Shown piece after piece: positions 7,498-16,246 of a stretch of DNA of 64,000 nt. The translations under genes and the position numbers were made by a program. This stretch comes from Nitrospira defluvii (GTDB lineage Bacteria; Nitrospirota; Nitrospiria; Nitrospirales; Nitrospiraceae). The stretch lies in NCBI GenBank assembly GCA_011525625.1, contig WYAX01000004.1:1-64000 (forward strand). Direction: 5' to 3'. Below the pieces are notes generated by a model that saw only the letters and a program-made list of their open reading frames with translations, ran no database searches and was not told the origin of the DNA. Position 1 is the stretch's first letter, and each line of letters begins with the position of its first letter.

Positions 7498-7784
7498 AAA
7501 GCGATCGCGTCTTTCAGCACCTCTTTTCGAACCACACGTCGAAGTCCGCGTTCGGAGGCCACATCGACCGGCCGTTTCAGTAATCGTTCCAGGTCGAGAA
7601 CTAATGCCGCATGGTCCAAGAGGCTTCGCCCCTCCTCCATTTCGACGAGGAAATCAACATCGCTGTTCCTGCGAGCGGTGCCTCGTGCGACCGATCCAAA
7701 TACCCGGACCTTTCGCGCGCCATGACGCGCGGCGATGTCGAGGATCTCGGCCCGTTTTGAGCGGAGCAATTCACGGATAGTCAT
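7494..7784 (-). CDS. mntA: MntA-type nucleotidyltransferase antitoxin
   Basis: A 96-aa minimal nucleotidyltransferase. The active-site signature GSVARGTARRNSDVDF (GSx9DxD) is complete. In characterised pairs MntA inactivates HepT by adding AMP to a tyrosine next to the HEPN motif. The start at 7784 is preceded by AGGAGAG at good spacing and matches the family start MTIRELLRSKR. It is followed directly by the frameshifted hepT, so the antitoxin is intact while the toxin appears damaged. Confidence 0.85.
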   Translation of the reverse strand: MTIRELLRSKRAEILDIAARHGARKVRVFGSVARGTARRNSDVDFLVEMEEGRSLLDHAALVLDLERLLKRPVDVASERGLRRVVRKEVLKDAIAL

Positions 7785-7934
7785 CAAGTCTCTCCTGCCG
7801 GTAGTGTAGCCAAAACCCGCTGGGAACACCAGCCATCCTTCACCGGCAGACTCAGCAACTCATGCCCCCGATCGTCGATCACCTTGCCAGTCTTCGCGCC
7901 TAGCGCCACCCTGCCGGGATGCTGTAGGAAGGTG
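7784..7934 (-). other. Unidentified open frame ending at the mntA start
   Basis: The bases between brnA and mntA are open in one minus-strand frame; from a GTG at 7909 it reads VALGAKTGKVIDDRGHELLSLP and continues to a TGA that overlaps the mntA ATG as TGATG. There is no convincing ribosome site for the GTG, and the frame continues back into brnA. It could be the tail of a lost upstream gene or chance. I do not recognise it. Confidence 0.2.
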
Positions 7935-8228
7935 TTATGCCGCCCTGGACGCGGCCTTCTCCAGCAATTCGTGAATGAGAGTCTGATAGGGCTTTCCCTG
8001 CTTATCGGCCATTTTTCGGAGTTGGTTCAGCAACTTGGGAGAAAGACGAATCGCGATGAGTTGCTTCGCCATGCCGCTAGAAGGCCGTCCGACACGCCGC
8101 ATCCGCTTTAACTCCTGGTCGGTCGCTTCCGGGATATCGGAAAAATCAATCTTCGAATCCGGCATATGCCGCACGTTCTTTCTTACTCGCCTGCCTTGCG
8201 CTGATGATGCGGATGGTTTCTTTTTCAT
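7935..8228 (-). CDS. brnA: BrnA-type antitoxin
   Basis: A 97-aa ribbon-helix-helix antitoxin. The DNA-binding strand and helices are at residues about 55-97 (KQLIAIRLSPKLLNQLRKMADKQGKPYQTLIHELLEKAA). BrnA normally binds and silences the BrnT RNase and represses the operon. The chosen ATG lies inside the end of brnT (83-bp overlap), the usual arrangement for this subtype; an alternative ATG at 8165 (MPDSKIDF) would overlap less. The gene is intact although brnT carries a stop codon. Confidence 0.75.
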   Translation of the reverse strand: MKKKPSASSAQGRRVRKNVRHMPDSKIDFSDIPEATDQELKRMRRVGRPSSGMAKQLIAIRLSPKLLNQLRKMADKQGKPYQTLIHELLEKAASRAA

Positions 8229-8436
8229 GTGCCACCTTCCGTGCTGTATAGACCACGGAGAGAATCCTGCCTATTACAGATTGCCCCATACGTTGACGTC
8301 AGACTTCCCGTGTTGAGTGCTTGGGGTCTTCACCATCTAGCCCATCGGAATCCGCAAACACTGTCGTGGCTTCCTCAAAGGACACACCGTGCTTTTCGAA
8401 ATTGGTAATCGCCTTCGTGATATCCCAAGAAAACAC
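8146..8436 (-). pseudogene. brnT: BrnT-type RNase toxin with in-frame stop
   Basis: BrnT is a small ribosome-independent RNase toxin. From a GTG at 8436 the frame reads MFSWDITKAITNFEKHGVSFEEATTVFADSDGLDGEDPKHSTREV, then TGA at 8299-8301, then continues in the same frame RQRMGQSVIGRILSVVYTARK...IRIISARQASKKERAAYAGFED to a stop at 8146. Both halves match the family and total about 96 codons, the normal length, so a single nonsense change separates them. An ATG at 8289 could start the second half alone. Confidence 0.75.
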
Positions 8437-8559
8437 GTTCCTGTATATACATGCATTACGACAGCCGCACAAGAACCGCACTGCCGCGGTAGATCACAGG
8501 GAGCAGAAAGCTGAGAGAAACCTAAGTGGAACGATCGGAAGCCTGTAATTCCTGCCTCA

Positions 8560-8656
8560 CCTCCCCTTCCCCATCCCTCTCCCCCAGAGGAGCAAACGGA
8601 ACGGTGGGATTGAATACATTGATCGAGTTCAACGAATTTCCGGGGTTGTAGCGATT
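8560..8656 (-). pseudogene. Degraded copy of the NPxNPIN-repeat protein C-terminus
   Basis: The minus strand reads IVNRYNPGNSLNSINVFNPTVPFAPLG, matching the end of the secreted repeat protein at 6611 (NRYRPENPLNPINEFNPTVPFAPLG) at protein and DNA level. It has no start and begins exactly where the histidine-kinase gene ends, in a different frame from it. It is the 3' remnant of a paralogue fused to the kinase's stop region by a deletion. Confidence 0.7.
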
Positions 8657-10728
8657 CACGATGGCGAAGGTGGGTTGGGGCCATCCACGAGCAGCGTGAT
8701 GTGGAACGCCGTCCCTTTTCCTTCCTCGCTTTCCACGCTGATGGTGCCGCCATGCGCATCCACCACGTCTTTGACGATCTTTGTCCCGAGTCCGGTTCCG
8801 CCGGCCTTGGTGCTGATCGCCCGATAGGTGAACAGACTGTCGCGGACTTCCGGCGATATGCCTTTGCCGGTATCGACAACGGAGAGCACAATCCTGGTTC
8901 CCCTTGGCTCGGTGCGGCCTCGCACCGTGACCGAGCCGCCCGGCGGGACTTCGGGAATGGCGTTGTTGACGAGGTTGTAGAGTGCGTTGAACAGCCGGCG
9001 TTCGTCGGCCCGAATGACCGGGAGATCGTCGAGCCCGTCGGTCCGGAGCGCCACCTGCCGTTCATCGGCAAGGACGCGCAGCGTGTCGATGACGCCGGCG
9101 ACGACATCGGCCACACGGCAAGGAGCAAACTGCAGCGGGCGGGTCAGGCCCTTCACGGAATCGGCGATCTCTTTGACCCGTTCGTGAATGCGTTCGGACG
9201 ATCGCCGGATCATCTCGATGAGTTCCTGCGCGATGTCATGGCTCGGCTTCATCGACTGCAAGGCCGGCTCCGGAAGTTTTGCGAAACAGTCCCGCACTTC
9301 GCTCTCCAGCAGCTGTGCCCCGCTCATGATGGGCATGAGCAGGTTCTTCAGATCATGGCCGATGTCGCCCAGCACCCGTGCCACTTCGGCCAAACGCTGC
9401 TCCTCCGCTAATCGTGCTTCGGTCCGGCGGAGGTCTTCTTCGGTGCGCATGCGATCGATGTACAGGCCGAGCCGGATGCCGAGATTTCCCACCATGTCGA
9501 GGACGTCCTGATCCGGCTCGCGGATCGCGCGAAAGAAAAATTCCATCACGCCATAGATTTCCTGGCCCTTCTGCACCGGAAAGGCGAACGCGCCATGCAG
9601 GCCGGCCTTGTCGGCTAATGTGGTCCGCCGGAACATCGGATCGACCACCACGTCGGGAATCCACATCGGCTTGCCGGCCGCCCAGGTGCGCCCGACGAGT
9701 CCTTCGCCGCGAGCGAAAGTACGGCCGCGGCTATCCTGCACAAACTCCTCCGCGTCCAGCTGCGGGATATGCCACAGATCGACGAACCGGAGTGCCTGGC
9801 TCTGTTGATCCAGCTCCCAAAACATGCCCAACTCCCATTCGAGCGTTTCGCCGATCGCCTGCAGCACGGCATGCCCGACGTTTTGGAGCGTCACCGTCTC
9901 GGTCATGACTCTGGTCACGGCATATTCCGCCCCCAAACGCCGCGCCGACCGGTTGGCCTCGGCGAGTGCCTCTCTGGTGTCGTCCACCATCCCTACGTAA
10001 CCGCGGCTGACATACGTGAGCGCCATGAGGTATCCCGCGAATCGCACGCCATGCCAGATCCACCAGTCGCTTTGCCAGGGGGCCGAGAAGAGAAACATCG
10101 TTTCGGCCAATCCAAAGAGAATCGCCAGCGTCCCCAGGAGCTGGTGTTCTGGTCTGCCGGTCCGTGTGGATTCGATCCAAAACCCCGCCGCCCCTGCGAA
10201 GAACAGGCAGGCGGCGAGCCCGTTTACCGCGAGCGCCGTCGGTGCAAACTGAGCCTGCTCGGTGAAGCGGGGCACGCGTTGGGACATGGTGACAACAAGT
10301 ATGCCGACGGCGATCGTTCCACCGCCGACGAGGTAGGGCATCAACGCCTTGGTCCGCTTCCCGATCAAGCGCGGCGGATGCCACACGAACGAGAAGGCCA
10401 CGCCGCCAAGCAGGCTGGCCGCGCTGCGCAACAAGACGAAGCCGTGATCCGGAGAAGAGAGGGCGTGGAATCCTTCGAGAATGCCCATGCCCAGCAAGCC
10501 GCTCGCAATGCCTTGAAGCCGCTCATCGTCCCATTCCACTTTTCGCGCGAGCAACACCAGGCCCGTGAGGATGGCCGCCAGGCCACCCAAGGCTTCCACC
10601 GTGGAATGGAGCGGCAGGTTCACCCAGACAACATGCGGGCGGAAAATATGGATCAGCAGGCCGGAGGGTAGCGCGATCGCCACAAGCACGACCAGCACCA
10701 GCGGATGCATCAACGGTGGGAGGCGCAT
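8656..10728 (-). CDS. Membrane-bound GAF histidine kinase
   Basis: A 690-aa sensor kinase. Residues 1-245 form about seven to eight membrane helices, MASE-like. A linker leads to a GAF domain at about 275-425 (LGMFWELDQQSQALRFVDLWHIP). The dimerisation/phospho-acceptor segment is IGHDLKNLLMPIM near residue 460, a variant of H-box HDLKN. The ATPase has an N box (NALYNLVNNAIPEVP), G1 (DTGKG) and G2 (GGTGLGTKIV). It carries no receiver domain and no response-regulator gene is adjacent. The last bases abut a repeat-protein remnant, so the original C-terminus may have been slightly changed. Signal unknown. Confidence 0.85.
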   Translation of the reverse strand: MRLPPLMHPLVLVVLVAIALPSGLLIHIFRPHVVWVNLPLHSTVEALGGLAAILTGLVLLARKVEWDDERLQGIASGLLGMGILEGFHALSSPDHGFVLLRSAASLLGGVAFSFVWHPPRLIGKRTKALMPYLVGGGTIAVGILVVTMSQRVPRFTEQAQFAPTALAVNGLAACLFFAGAAGFWIESTRTGRPEHQLLGTLAILFGLAETMFLFSAPWQSDWWIWHGVRFAGYLMALTYVSRGYVGMVDDTREALAEANRSARRLGAEYAVTRVMTETVTLQNVGHAVLQAIGETLEWELGMFWELDQQSQALRFVDLWHIPQLDAEEFVQDSRGRTFARGEGLVGRTWAAGKPMWIPDVVVDPMFRRTTLADKAGLHGAFAFPVQKGQEIYGVMEFFFRAIREPDQDVLDMVGNLGIRLGLYIDRMRTEEDLRRTEARLAEEQRLAEVARVLGDIGHDLKNLLMPIMSGAQLLESEVRDCFAKLPEPALQSMKPSHDIAQELIEMIRRSSERIHERVKEIADSVKGLTRPLQFAPCRVADVVAGVIDTLRVLADERQVALRTDGLDDLPVIRADERRLFNALYNLVNNAIPEVPPGGSVTVRGRTEPRGTRIVLSVVDTGKGISPEVRDSLFTYRAISTKAGGTGLGTKIVKDVVDAHGGTISVESEEGKGTAFHITLLVDGPNPPSPS

Positions 10729-10815
10729 CTCAGGTTATCGGGTCTCGACGAGTCGACGGATGCGCCCTAGCATGGGCCGGACGATGAAGAAGGTCAAGCG
10801 ACGGCAAGCAAGGCC

Positions 10816-11355
10816 TTATCGGCTGCTCTGACAGCGCGCCCCCCATTCCTCGCCCATTCCGCTTCCGATGATGATCACTTCCTGCCCTGCCCCGACCGTG
10901 CAGGTGATACGTAGCGTCGAGGGAGAGGTCCAGAGCACGTGCTCCTGTCGGGCCTCAGCCGGAAAGGGAGGGGGAGGCGCCCCGAGGACGGCTCCCGAGC
11001 GCAGCGTCCCGGTCTGCAAGGCGGGAGCCAGTCGCTTGGCCCCCACTTCGAGTTGGTGTTCGCCCGGCAGCAAGGCGAAATCGGCACAGGGGTCGGACAC
11101 GTCCTTGCCGTCGATCTGCATCACCCTGATCGAGAGCCCGCTGTCCATACCGCATCCGCTACGCACGATCCCCACCTGCTCCTTGGGAAGCGGCGGCCCT
11201 TCATACATCTGTTTCTGGCCCGTACCAAGCGCGCAGCCCATGGCGATGAGTCCCGTCAGGATAAGGCATGCGCTGCCGGACCGGCGTGACGATATGCCGA
11301 CACAACGTGGATCGAGGTTGGGGCTGTCGAAGAAACCAACCCGGTCGTGATTCAT
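10816..11355 (-). CDS. Putative lipoprotein of unknown function
   Basis: A 179-aa protein starting at 11355, where GAGGAG precedes the ATG by 8-9 bases. After a charged N-terminus of about 25 residues comes a hydrophobic stretch ending LIAMGC, a lipobox, so it is probably acylated on that cysteine. Further cysteines (SGCGMDSG, DPCADF, ITCTV, ARCQ) may form disulphides in the periplasm. The segment DFALLPGEHQLEVGAKRL resembles PEGA-like beta domains. It lies between the histidine kinase and the nuclease-helicase gene, all on one strand, but no functional link is evident. Confidence 0.55.
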   Translation of the reverse strand: MNHDRVGFFDSPNLDPRCVGISSRRSGSACLILTGLIAMGCALGTGQKQMYEGPPLPKEQVGIVRSGCGMDSGLSIRVMQIDGKDVSDPCADFALLPGEHQLEVGAKRLAPALQTGTLRSGAVLGAPPPPFPAEARQEHVLWTSPSTLRITCTVGAGQEVIIIGSGMGEEWGARCQSSR

Positions 11356-11517
11356 GCTGGCACTCCTCTTATGGCGCCGGACCTCCCGGCGAGGCTCAGG
11401 ATATAGGTGTTTTAACAGGCGTCGTTGCACCTTCGCGCAGCGGTTTTTTGCGATCCGATCCGACATCTTGTGCGGTGGTGCATGTTCGGGGGCTCAACAT
11501 GCCTTTTCAACTGCCTG

Positions 11518-14500
11518 CTAGGCCTGCACCAACTTGCAGAAGAGGTTGAGGAGCATCATGTCGTCCAGGGAGCCTGGAACCGATCCGGCTATCCTCGGAT
11601 CGGCCACGACGACGGCCAGGCATTGAGCGCGCGACATGGCCACGTTGAACCGGTTGCGATCCAAGATAAACCCCAGCCCGCGAGAGCCGTATTCGCCGTA
11701 ACTGGAACAGAGGGACAAGATACAGACCGGAGCCTCTTGCCCTTGAAACCGATCGACGCTGCCGACGCGCGCGCCGTCGGGAAGCGCTTCTTGCAACCTG
11801 CGGACCTGCGCATTGTACGGCGCGATGAACAGAAAATGCTCCAGAGTGAGCGGCTTGGTGCTGCCGTCCTTCGCGGTATACGAACGCCCTTTCAACTCCT
11901 GATAGATCGCCAGGACGCGCGCCACCTCTTCGTCGCTCTGCTGAATGTTGCCGTCGTGTTCGACGCCGCTGAAGACGATGCCGCTCTCCGAGGTGACGAA
12001 GTCCGATGGGTTCGCCGGTAGGGCAATCCTCTGCCGGGCGCAATCGGCATGCGACCCGAGGCGGCCACCGTAGATACTCTCGGAGATGAAGCGGCAGACC
12101 GAGGGATGCATGCGGCGGGATTCACCGAGAAAGAGCCCGGCCTCCGGCGGGACGACCGCATGGAAGATCGGCGCATCGGGCCGGCTCATGTCTATGTCCT
12201 TCAACGCATATTGCAGTGCGGACAATCCGGCATCGCCAGGGTGGGAACCTTGTACCGGCTGTTCGAGCTGCATCTGGTCGCCGAGCAACACCAGATTCTG
12301 AGCGCAGCGCGCCATGGCGATGGCATTGGCCAAGGCCACCTGCCCCGCTTCATCGATAAAGAGAAAGTCGAGCGCGCCGTCCCATTCGGGCCTGGTGAAG
12401 AGCCAGGCGGTTCCACCGATCACCCCTCCCCGATAGGAAGCCTGCGCCGCGCCGCTGTCCGGAGCATGGTGAACATCCGGATTGTCGGTGAACAGGGGAC
12501 CGTCCGCCTCGCCCCCGACCTTCACGCCCTGCAGACGACCGCCGTTGCCTCTCACGGCGTCCCCGCACGCGAGCAAGAGATTCACCACTGCCTTATGGCT
12601 GTTCGAAGCCACCCCGATTTTTCTACCGGCGGCCAGTAGCGACGCGATCACGCGCGAGGCGGTGTACGTCTTGCCCGTGCCGGGCGGCCCTTGGATGACC
12701 AGACAGTCTCCCGACATGGCACCGGCCACACGAATGGCGATGTCGGTGGATGATTCACCAGATTGCCCGATCAGACCGGGAGGAGGCCGGCGATTCAGCA
12801 GCGCCGCGACCGGGGAAGGTAGTTCATCGGACAGATGCCGTGCTGCCACCTCCGCCAGCGCCGCCTGAATGACTGCCGAGGAGATATGTTCATGGGGCAA
12901 GAGCGACCCTTCTTGGGGAAAGGCCCCGCCGAATTTTTCGTTGAGGCTTTTCTTGCCGAGTTTGAGTTCCAGTCTGCCCCGCGCCGCATCGAGCGACGAG
13001 AGCGTGAGCTTTGCGTCTAAATTATGTGTGAACATCACTTTACTATTGTCACCGGCGGCCAATTTGCATTCCTGCGCCGGGTCGAAGCGATAGGTCTGCA
13101 CGAGCGATTGTTTGTCCGGCACCGCGTCCCCCACGGCCTCCACCCCTTCGATACAGGCCGGATCGTCCCGCAGCGCGTCCGGCGTGGCCTCCGCCCGATC
13201 GAACATGCGCCACCACATGGGTTTCTCTTCCCGGCGGTGAAAGTCGATTACGCCGGCCAGGACAGCCGAAGCCGCATCTCCTCGGAGGCGGAGCTTTCCA
13301 GCCGTCTCCAGCCTTGCCACGACGTCAGGCGGCAACTCGCGCGGCGTCGATGAAGCTGCGACGGAGGACGGAGTTTCGGGAACGATCTTCCGTTCGCTCG
13401 CGGCCAGCCGTAACCACCGGAGCAGTTGCGCGGTGGACCGGCAATCGTCCTCGTTATAATCGCGGATGCCTTTCAGGATGGAACTCGTGCGCCAGTCACC
13501 CGCCTCCCCGCTCTCGATCCAGCGGGCATACTGCACAATGGAGTCACCGGCCGTCGCGACGTCGGTGGTGCGTTTGGGCCGATAGAGACGCTCTACCGAC
13601 TTGATAGAATAACTGTCCTCGCCGATACGGAGGCCGTGGCGAACGATCCGGTAGAGATCCACGAACACGCCGTGGCGCAGCAGTTCATCCACCTCATCCT
13701 GGCGGCTGTCATGCCGCGTACTCAACCGCCGCACCGCACTGACCTCATACGCAGCATAGTGAAAGAGATGCATCCCGGGGTTCTGCCTCCACCGCGCGGA
13801 AACCCAATCCACGAATCCCTCGAAAGCCTGCTTTTCTTCCGCACGGTCATGGGCCCACCAATCCCTGAACTCCCACGTGTCCGGTTGAGCCGTTCGCGTA
13901 CAGACGCCGAACAGGTATTCCAGTCCGCCTGGTGCCAGCGGATACCCTTCCATATCGAAGAACACATCGGCCGGATGGTCAGGCGGCAGCGTGGCCAAAC
14001 CCACCGCTTCACCATTCGCGCCGGTTGGCGGCAGTGCTTCATACCGGGGCGGGGCTTCCGGTTGTTCGATGCGATCGGCGCGGGTCTGGCATTGCAGGCG
14101 GGCTTGCGCGGCAAGTTTTCCGAAAGAGGCCTGATCGAGTTTCGGGACCGAGCGATCTGCCGCAGCGGCCAGGCCCGTCACTGTCGTAATGCCGGCTCGC
14201 GTGAGCTTCTTGATCTGGCCGACCGTGATGCCGGCCACCTGCACAAGATGATCCCGCTCCTGAAAAAACTGCTTCGCGTGAGACGTCCAGCGGCCATGCT
14301 CCCCTCGCGGCAAGGGTTCTGGGCGATCCGCCAGGTTCCCGGTGAAGTCTTGCTGTAAGGCGAGGAAACTCTTTTTGATGTGACGATAGTAGTGAATGAA
14401 ATCCTCGACGCGAAACTCCACCCGCTCCTGCGTGCCAAGGATGACACCGAATCTATCCGGCATCGTCCCGCCGGTGAGAGAGGCGAGCATCTCCGAATAG

Positions 14501-14934
14501 GCGCAGAGTTGAACGGCATAGTAGGGCTGGGGCGAGCGGGCGAGCTTGCTGTCCCACACTTGATAGCGGCCGGCGTCGTCGAGGAGGAGAAAGTCGGCAG
14601 AACCGGCGAACGGTGCCTGCTCAAGCGCGGCCTGATAGAGGATGGGCGTCCTTGCCCGGATCGCCGCGAGCGTTTCCTCCAGGGCAACGGCCTGGTCTCG
14701 TGCGTGAATCTCAACCATTGCCACGCCGGACTGCCGGAATTCGTCCAGCACGGCCTGTTCATGCCGCTCACCGGCCTGGGCGATCAGGGCGGAGTCGTCG
14801 GTAGCTTCATCCGGTGTGATGGCGGCGGGAAATTCGAGATGATACCGATCCATCCAGGAGGCGAACGGCGACGCGAGGTACCGAACGAGATCGCTCGGCG
14901 AGTACAGCAACCGGTGAACAGCAGTTCTTTTCAC
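11518..14934 (-). CDS. TM0106-type RecB-like nuclease fused to SF1 helicase
   Basis: A 1138-aa fusion. The N-terminal about 470 residues are a TM0106/RecB-like nuclease: GSADFLLLDDAGRYQVWDSKLA near residue 115 carries the Asp and the Asp-x-Lys of a PD-(D/E)xK site. A second RNase H-like part with the acidic FFDMEGYP lies near 330. The C-terminal part is a Dna2/UPF1-like SF1 helicase: Walker A QGPPGTGKT near 750, Walker B FIDEAGQ near 858, then LGDQMQLEQP, VDRFQGQEA and NRFNVAMSRAQ. The start is taken as GTG at 14934 (MKRTAVHRLLYSPSDL) because the protein-like sequence begins there; upstream residues are antisense-like and Arg-rich. DNA repair or defence are both possible roles. Confidence 0.8.
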   Translation of the reverse strand: MKRTAVHRLLYSPSDLVRYLASPFASWMDRYHLEFPAAITPDEATDDSALIAQAGERHEQAVLDEFRQSGVAMVEIHARDQAVALEETLAAIRARTPILYQAALEQAPFAGSADFLLLDDAGRYQVWDSKLARSPQPYYAVQLCAYSEMLASLTGGTMPDRFGVILGTQERVEFRVEDFIHYYRHIKKSFLALQQDFTGNLADRPEPLPRGEHGRWTSHAKQFFQERDHLVQVAGITVGQIKKLTRAGITTVTGLAAAADRSVPKLDQASFGKLAAQARLQCQTRADRIEQPEAPPRYEALPPTGANGEAVGLATLPPDHPADVFFDMEGYPLAPGGLEYLFGVCTRTAQPDTWEFRDWWAHDRAEEKQAFEGFVDWVSARWRQNPGMHLFHYAAYEVSAVRRLSTRHDSRQDEVDELLRHGVFVDLYRIVRHGLRIGEDSYSIKSVERLYRPKRTTDVATAGDSIVQYARWIESGEAGDWRTSSILKGIRDYNEDDCRSTAQLLRWLRLAASERKIVPETPSSVAASSTPRELPPDVVARLETAGKLRLRGDAASAVLAGVIDFHRREEKPMWWRMFDRAEATPDALRDDPACIEGVEAVGDAVPDKQSLVQTYRFDPAQECKLAAGDNSKVMFTHNLDAKLTLSSLDAARGRLELKLGKKSLNEKFGGAFPQEGSLLPHEHISSAVIQAALAEVAARHLSDELPSPVAALLNRRPPPGLIGQSGESSTDIAIRVAGAMSGDCLVIQGPPGTGKTYTASRVIASLLAAGRKIGVASNSHKAVVNLLLACGDAVRGNGGRLQGVKVGGEADGPLFTDNPDVHHAPDSGAAQASYRGGVIGGTAWLFTRPEWDGALDFLFIDEAGQVALANAIAMARCAQNLVLLGDQMQLEQPVQGSHPGDAGLSALQYALKDIDMSRPDAPIFHAVVPPEAGLFLGESRRMHPSVCRFISESIYGGRLGSHADCARQRIALPANPSDFVTSESGIVFSGVEHDGNIQQSDEEVARVLAIYQELKGRSYTAKDGSTKPLTLEHFLFIAPYNAQVRRLQEALPDGARVGSVDRFQGQEAPVCILSLCSSYGEYGSRGLGFILDRNRFNVAMSRAQCLAVVVADPRIAGSVPGSLDDMMLLNLFCKLVQA

Positions 14935-15001
14935 CGACGTCCCTCGAAGGTCCTCTTCTGGCTGCGTTGATGACTCGGCGAGCCTGAATCGAATGCTGTG
15001 T

Positions 15002-16126
15002 TCATGACGTGACGTTCTCGGACACTTCTCTTTGCCTCGTGCCCGCGACCTGCCGATCCCGTAGCGCCATCTTGAGAACCGTGAACATGCGCTCATCGTT
15101 CGATTGCGACACATTGAAGCGCAGGAACCCGTTCGCTGTGTGCGAGAGGCTGAACGCGTTGCCCGGCGCCAGGACGACGTTGCTCGCCAACGCCTTGTGG
15201 GCCGCGCCCCTCGCATCTCTTCCTTCAGGCAGGCTGCACCAGAGGAACATCCCGGTTGGCTGATCGATCCATGGCCTGATCCCGAGAGGCTTCAGCCGCG
15301 CCACGGTGTCACTCATCGCGCGGGCCAGTCTTGTTCTCACTGACTCTATGTGCTTGCGATCGCTCCCGGCCTTCAGGACGGTCAGCACCAATTGGGAGGA
15401 CAGCCGCCCGCTCCCGAACGACGTGGCGATCTTGGGTCGATGAGCCCTTCGACCCAATGGCGCAGAGCCGCGATAAAGCCGCAACGCACGGCCGCCGAGA
15501 GCGACTTGGAAAAGCTGCCGATATGCACGACGCGATGAAGCCCATCGAAGGCCGCCAGCCGTGGAATCGGCGCGCTCGTGTAATCGGCGAAGATGTCGTC
15601 CTCAATAATCGTGACGTCCGATTGCTCGGCACGTTTGAGCACTCGATGGGCGACGACGGGCGAGAGCATCGCTCCGGTAGGATTGTGCAGCGCGGAATTC
15701 GTGCTGTAGAGGCGCGGCCGATGGGTAGACAACGCCCGCGCGAACGCCTCGACATCCGGCCCGGACGGCGTATAGGGAACGCTGATGACCTCGGCCCGGT
15801 GCGCGCGCAACAGCGCATGGAAATTGAAGTAGCAGGGATCATCGACCAGCACCGTGTCGCCGGGTTGCGGTAACAATCGGCAGAGGAGATCGATCGCCTG
15901 GGTGCCGGATTCCATGAGGATGATGTGTTCGGGCGCGGCCTCTATGCCCTGTTCACCCATGCGCCGCGCGAGAAGCCGGCGGAGCGGCTGCAGCCCGAGC
16001 GGCGTATCGTAATCGGTCAGCGTGGCATCATCCGCGCGCGACAAGGTGCGCAGGGCGCGGCGCAATCCTGCTCCCGATCGTCGCAATGACGCTGCCGATG
16101 CGCGTGCCGCCCTCCTCCTCTTTCAT
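15002..16126 (-). pseudogene. MocR/PdxR-like regulator, broken (aminotransferase domain)
   Basis: MocR regulators join a GntR winged helix to a PLP aminotransferase-like domain. Here an ATG at 16126 begins MKEEEGGTRIGSVIATIGSRIA, possibly the first part of the winged helix. It runs straight into the aminotransferase domain in another frame (GLRRALRTLSRADDATLTDYDTPLGLQPLRRLL), so most of the DNA-binding domain is missing. The PLP lysine region GSFSKSLSAAVRCGFI is present. A second shift near 15434-15438 (ID/KIATSFGSGRLSSQLV) looks like a one-base loss, and the C-terminus then continues to the stop at 15002. It is divergent from the EamA gene, the normal place for its regulator. Confidence 0.75.
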
Positions 16127-16246
16127 GGCGCCCTCTCCATCTGTACCGCTCAATCGGGCATGTCAGTTTGGCCGGATTGTACCTGACTGTCCCTGGAACT
16201 GTCATGCGCCTGCCCTCATCGTGGGTCCTCACGAACGGAGCGTCTC

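Noticed and set aside
14935-15216. N-terminal extension of the nuclease-helicase
   Set aside because: The extension is Arg/Ser-rich and antisense-like and overlaps the aminotransferase pseudogene; the recognisable domain starts at the GTG at 14934.
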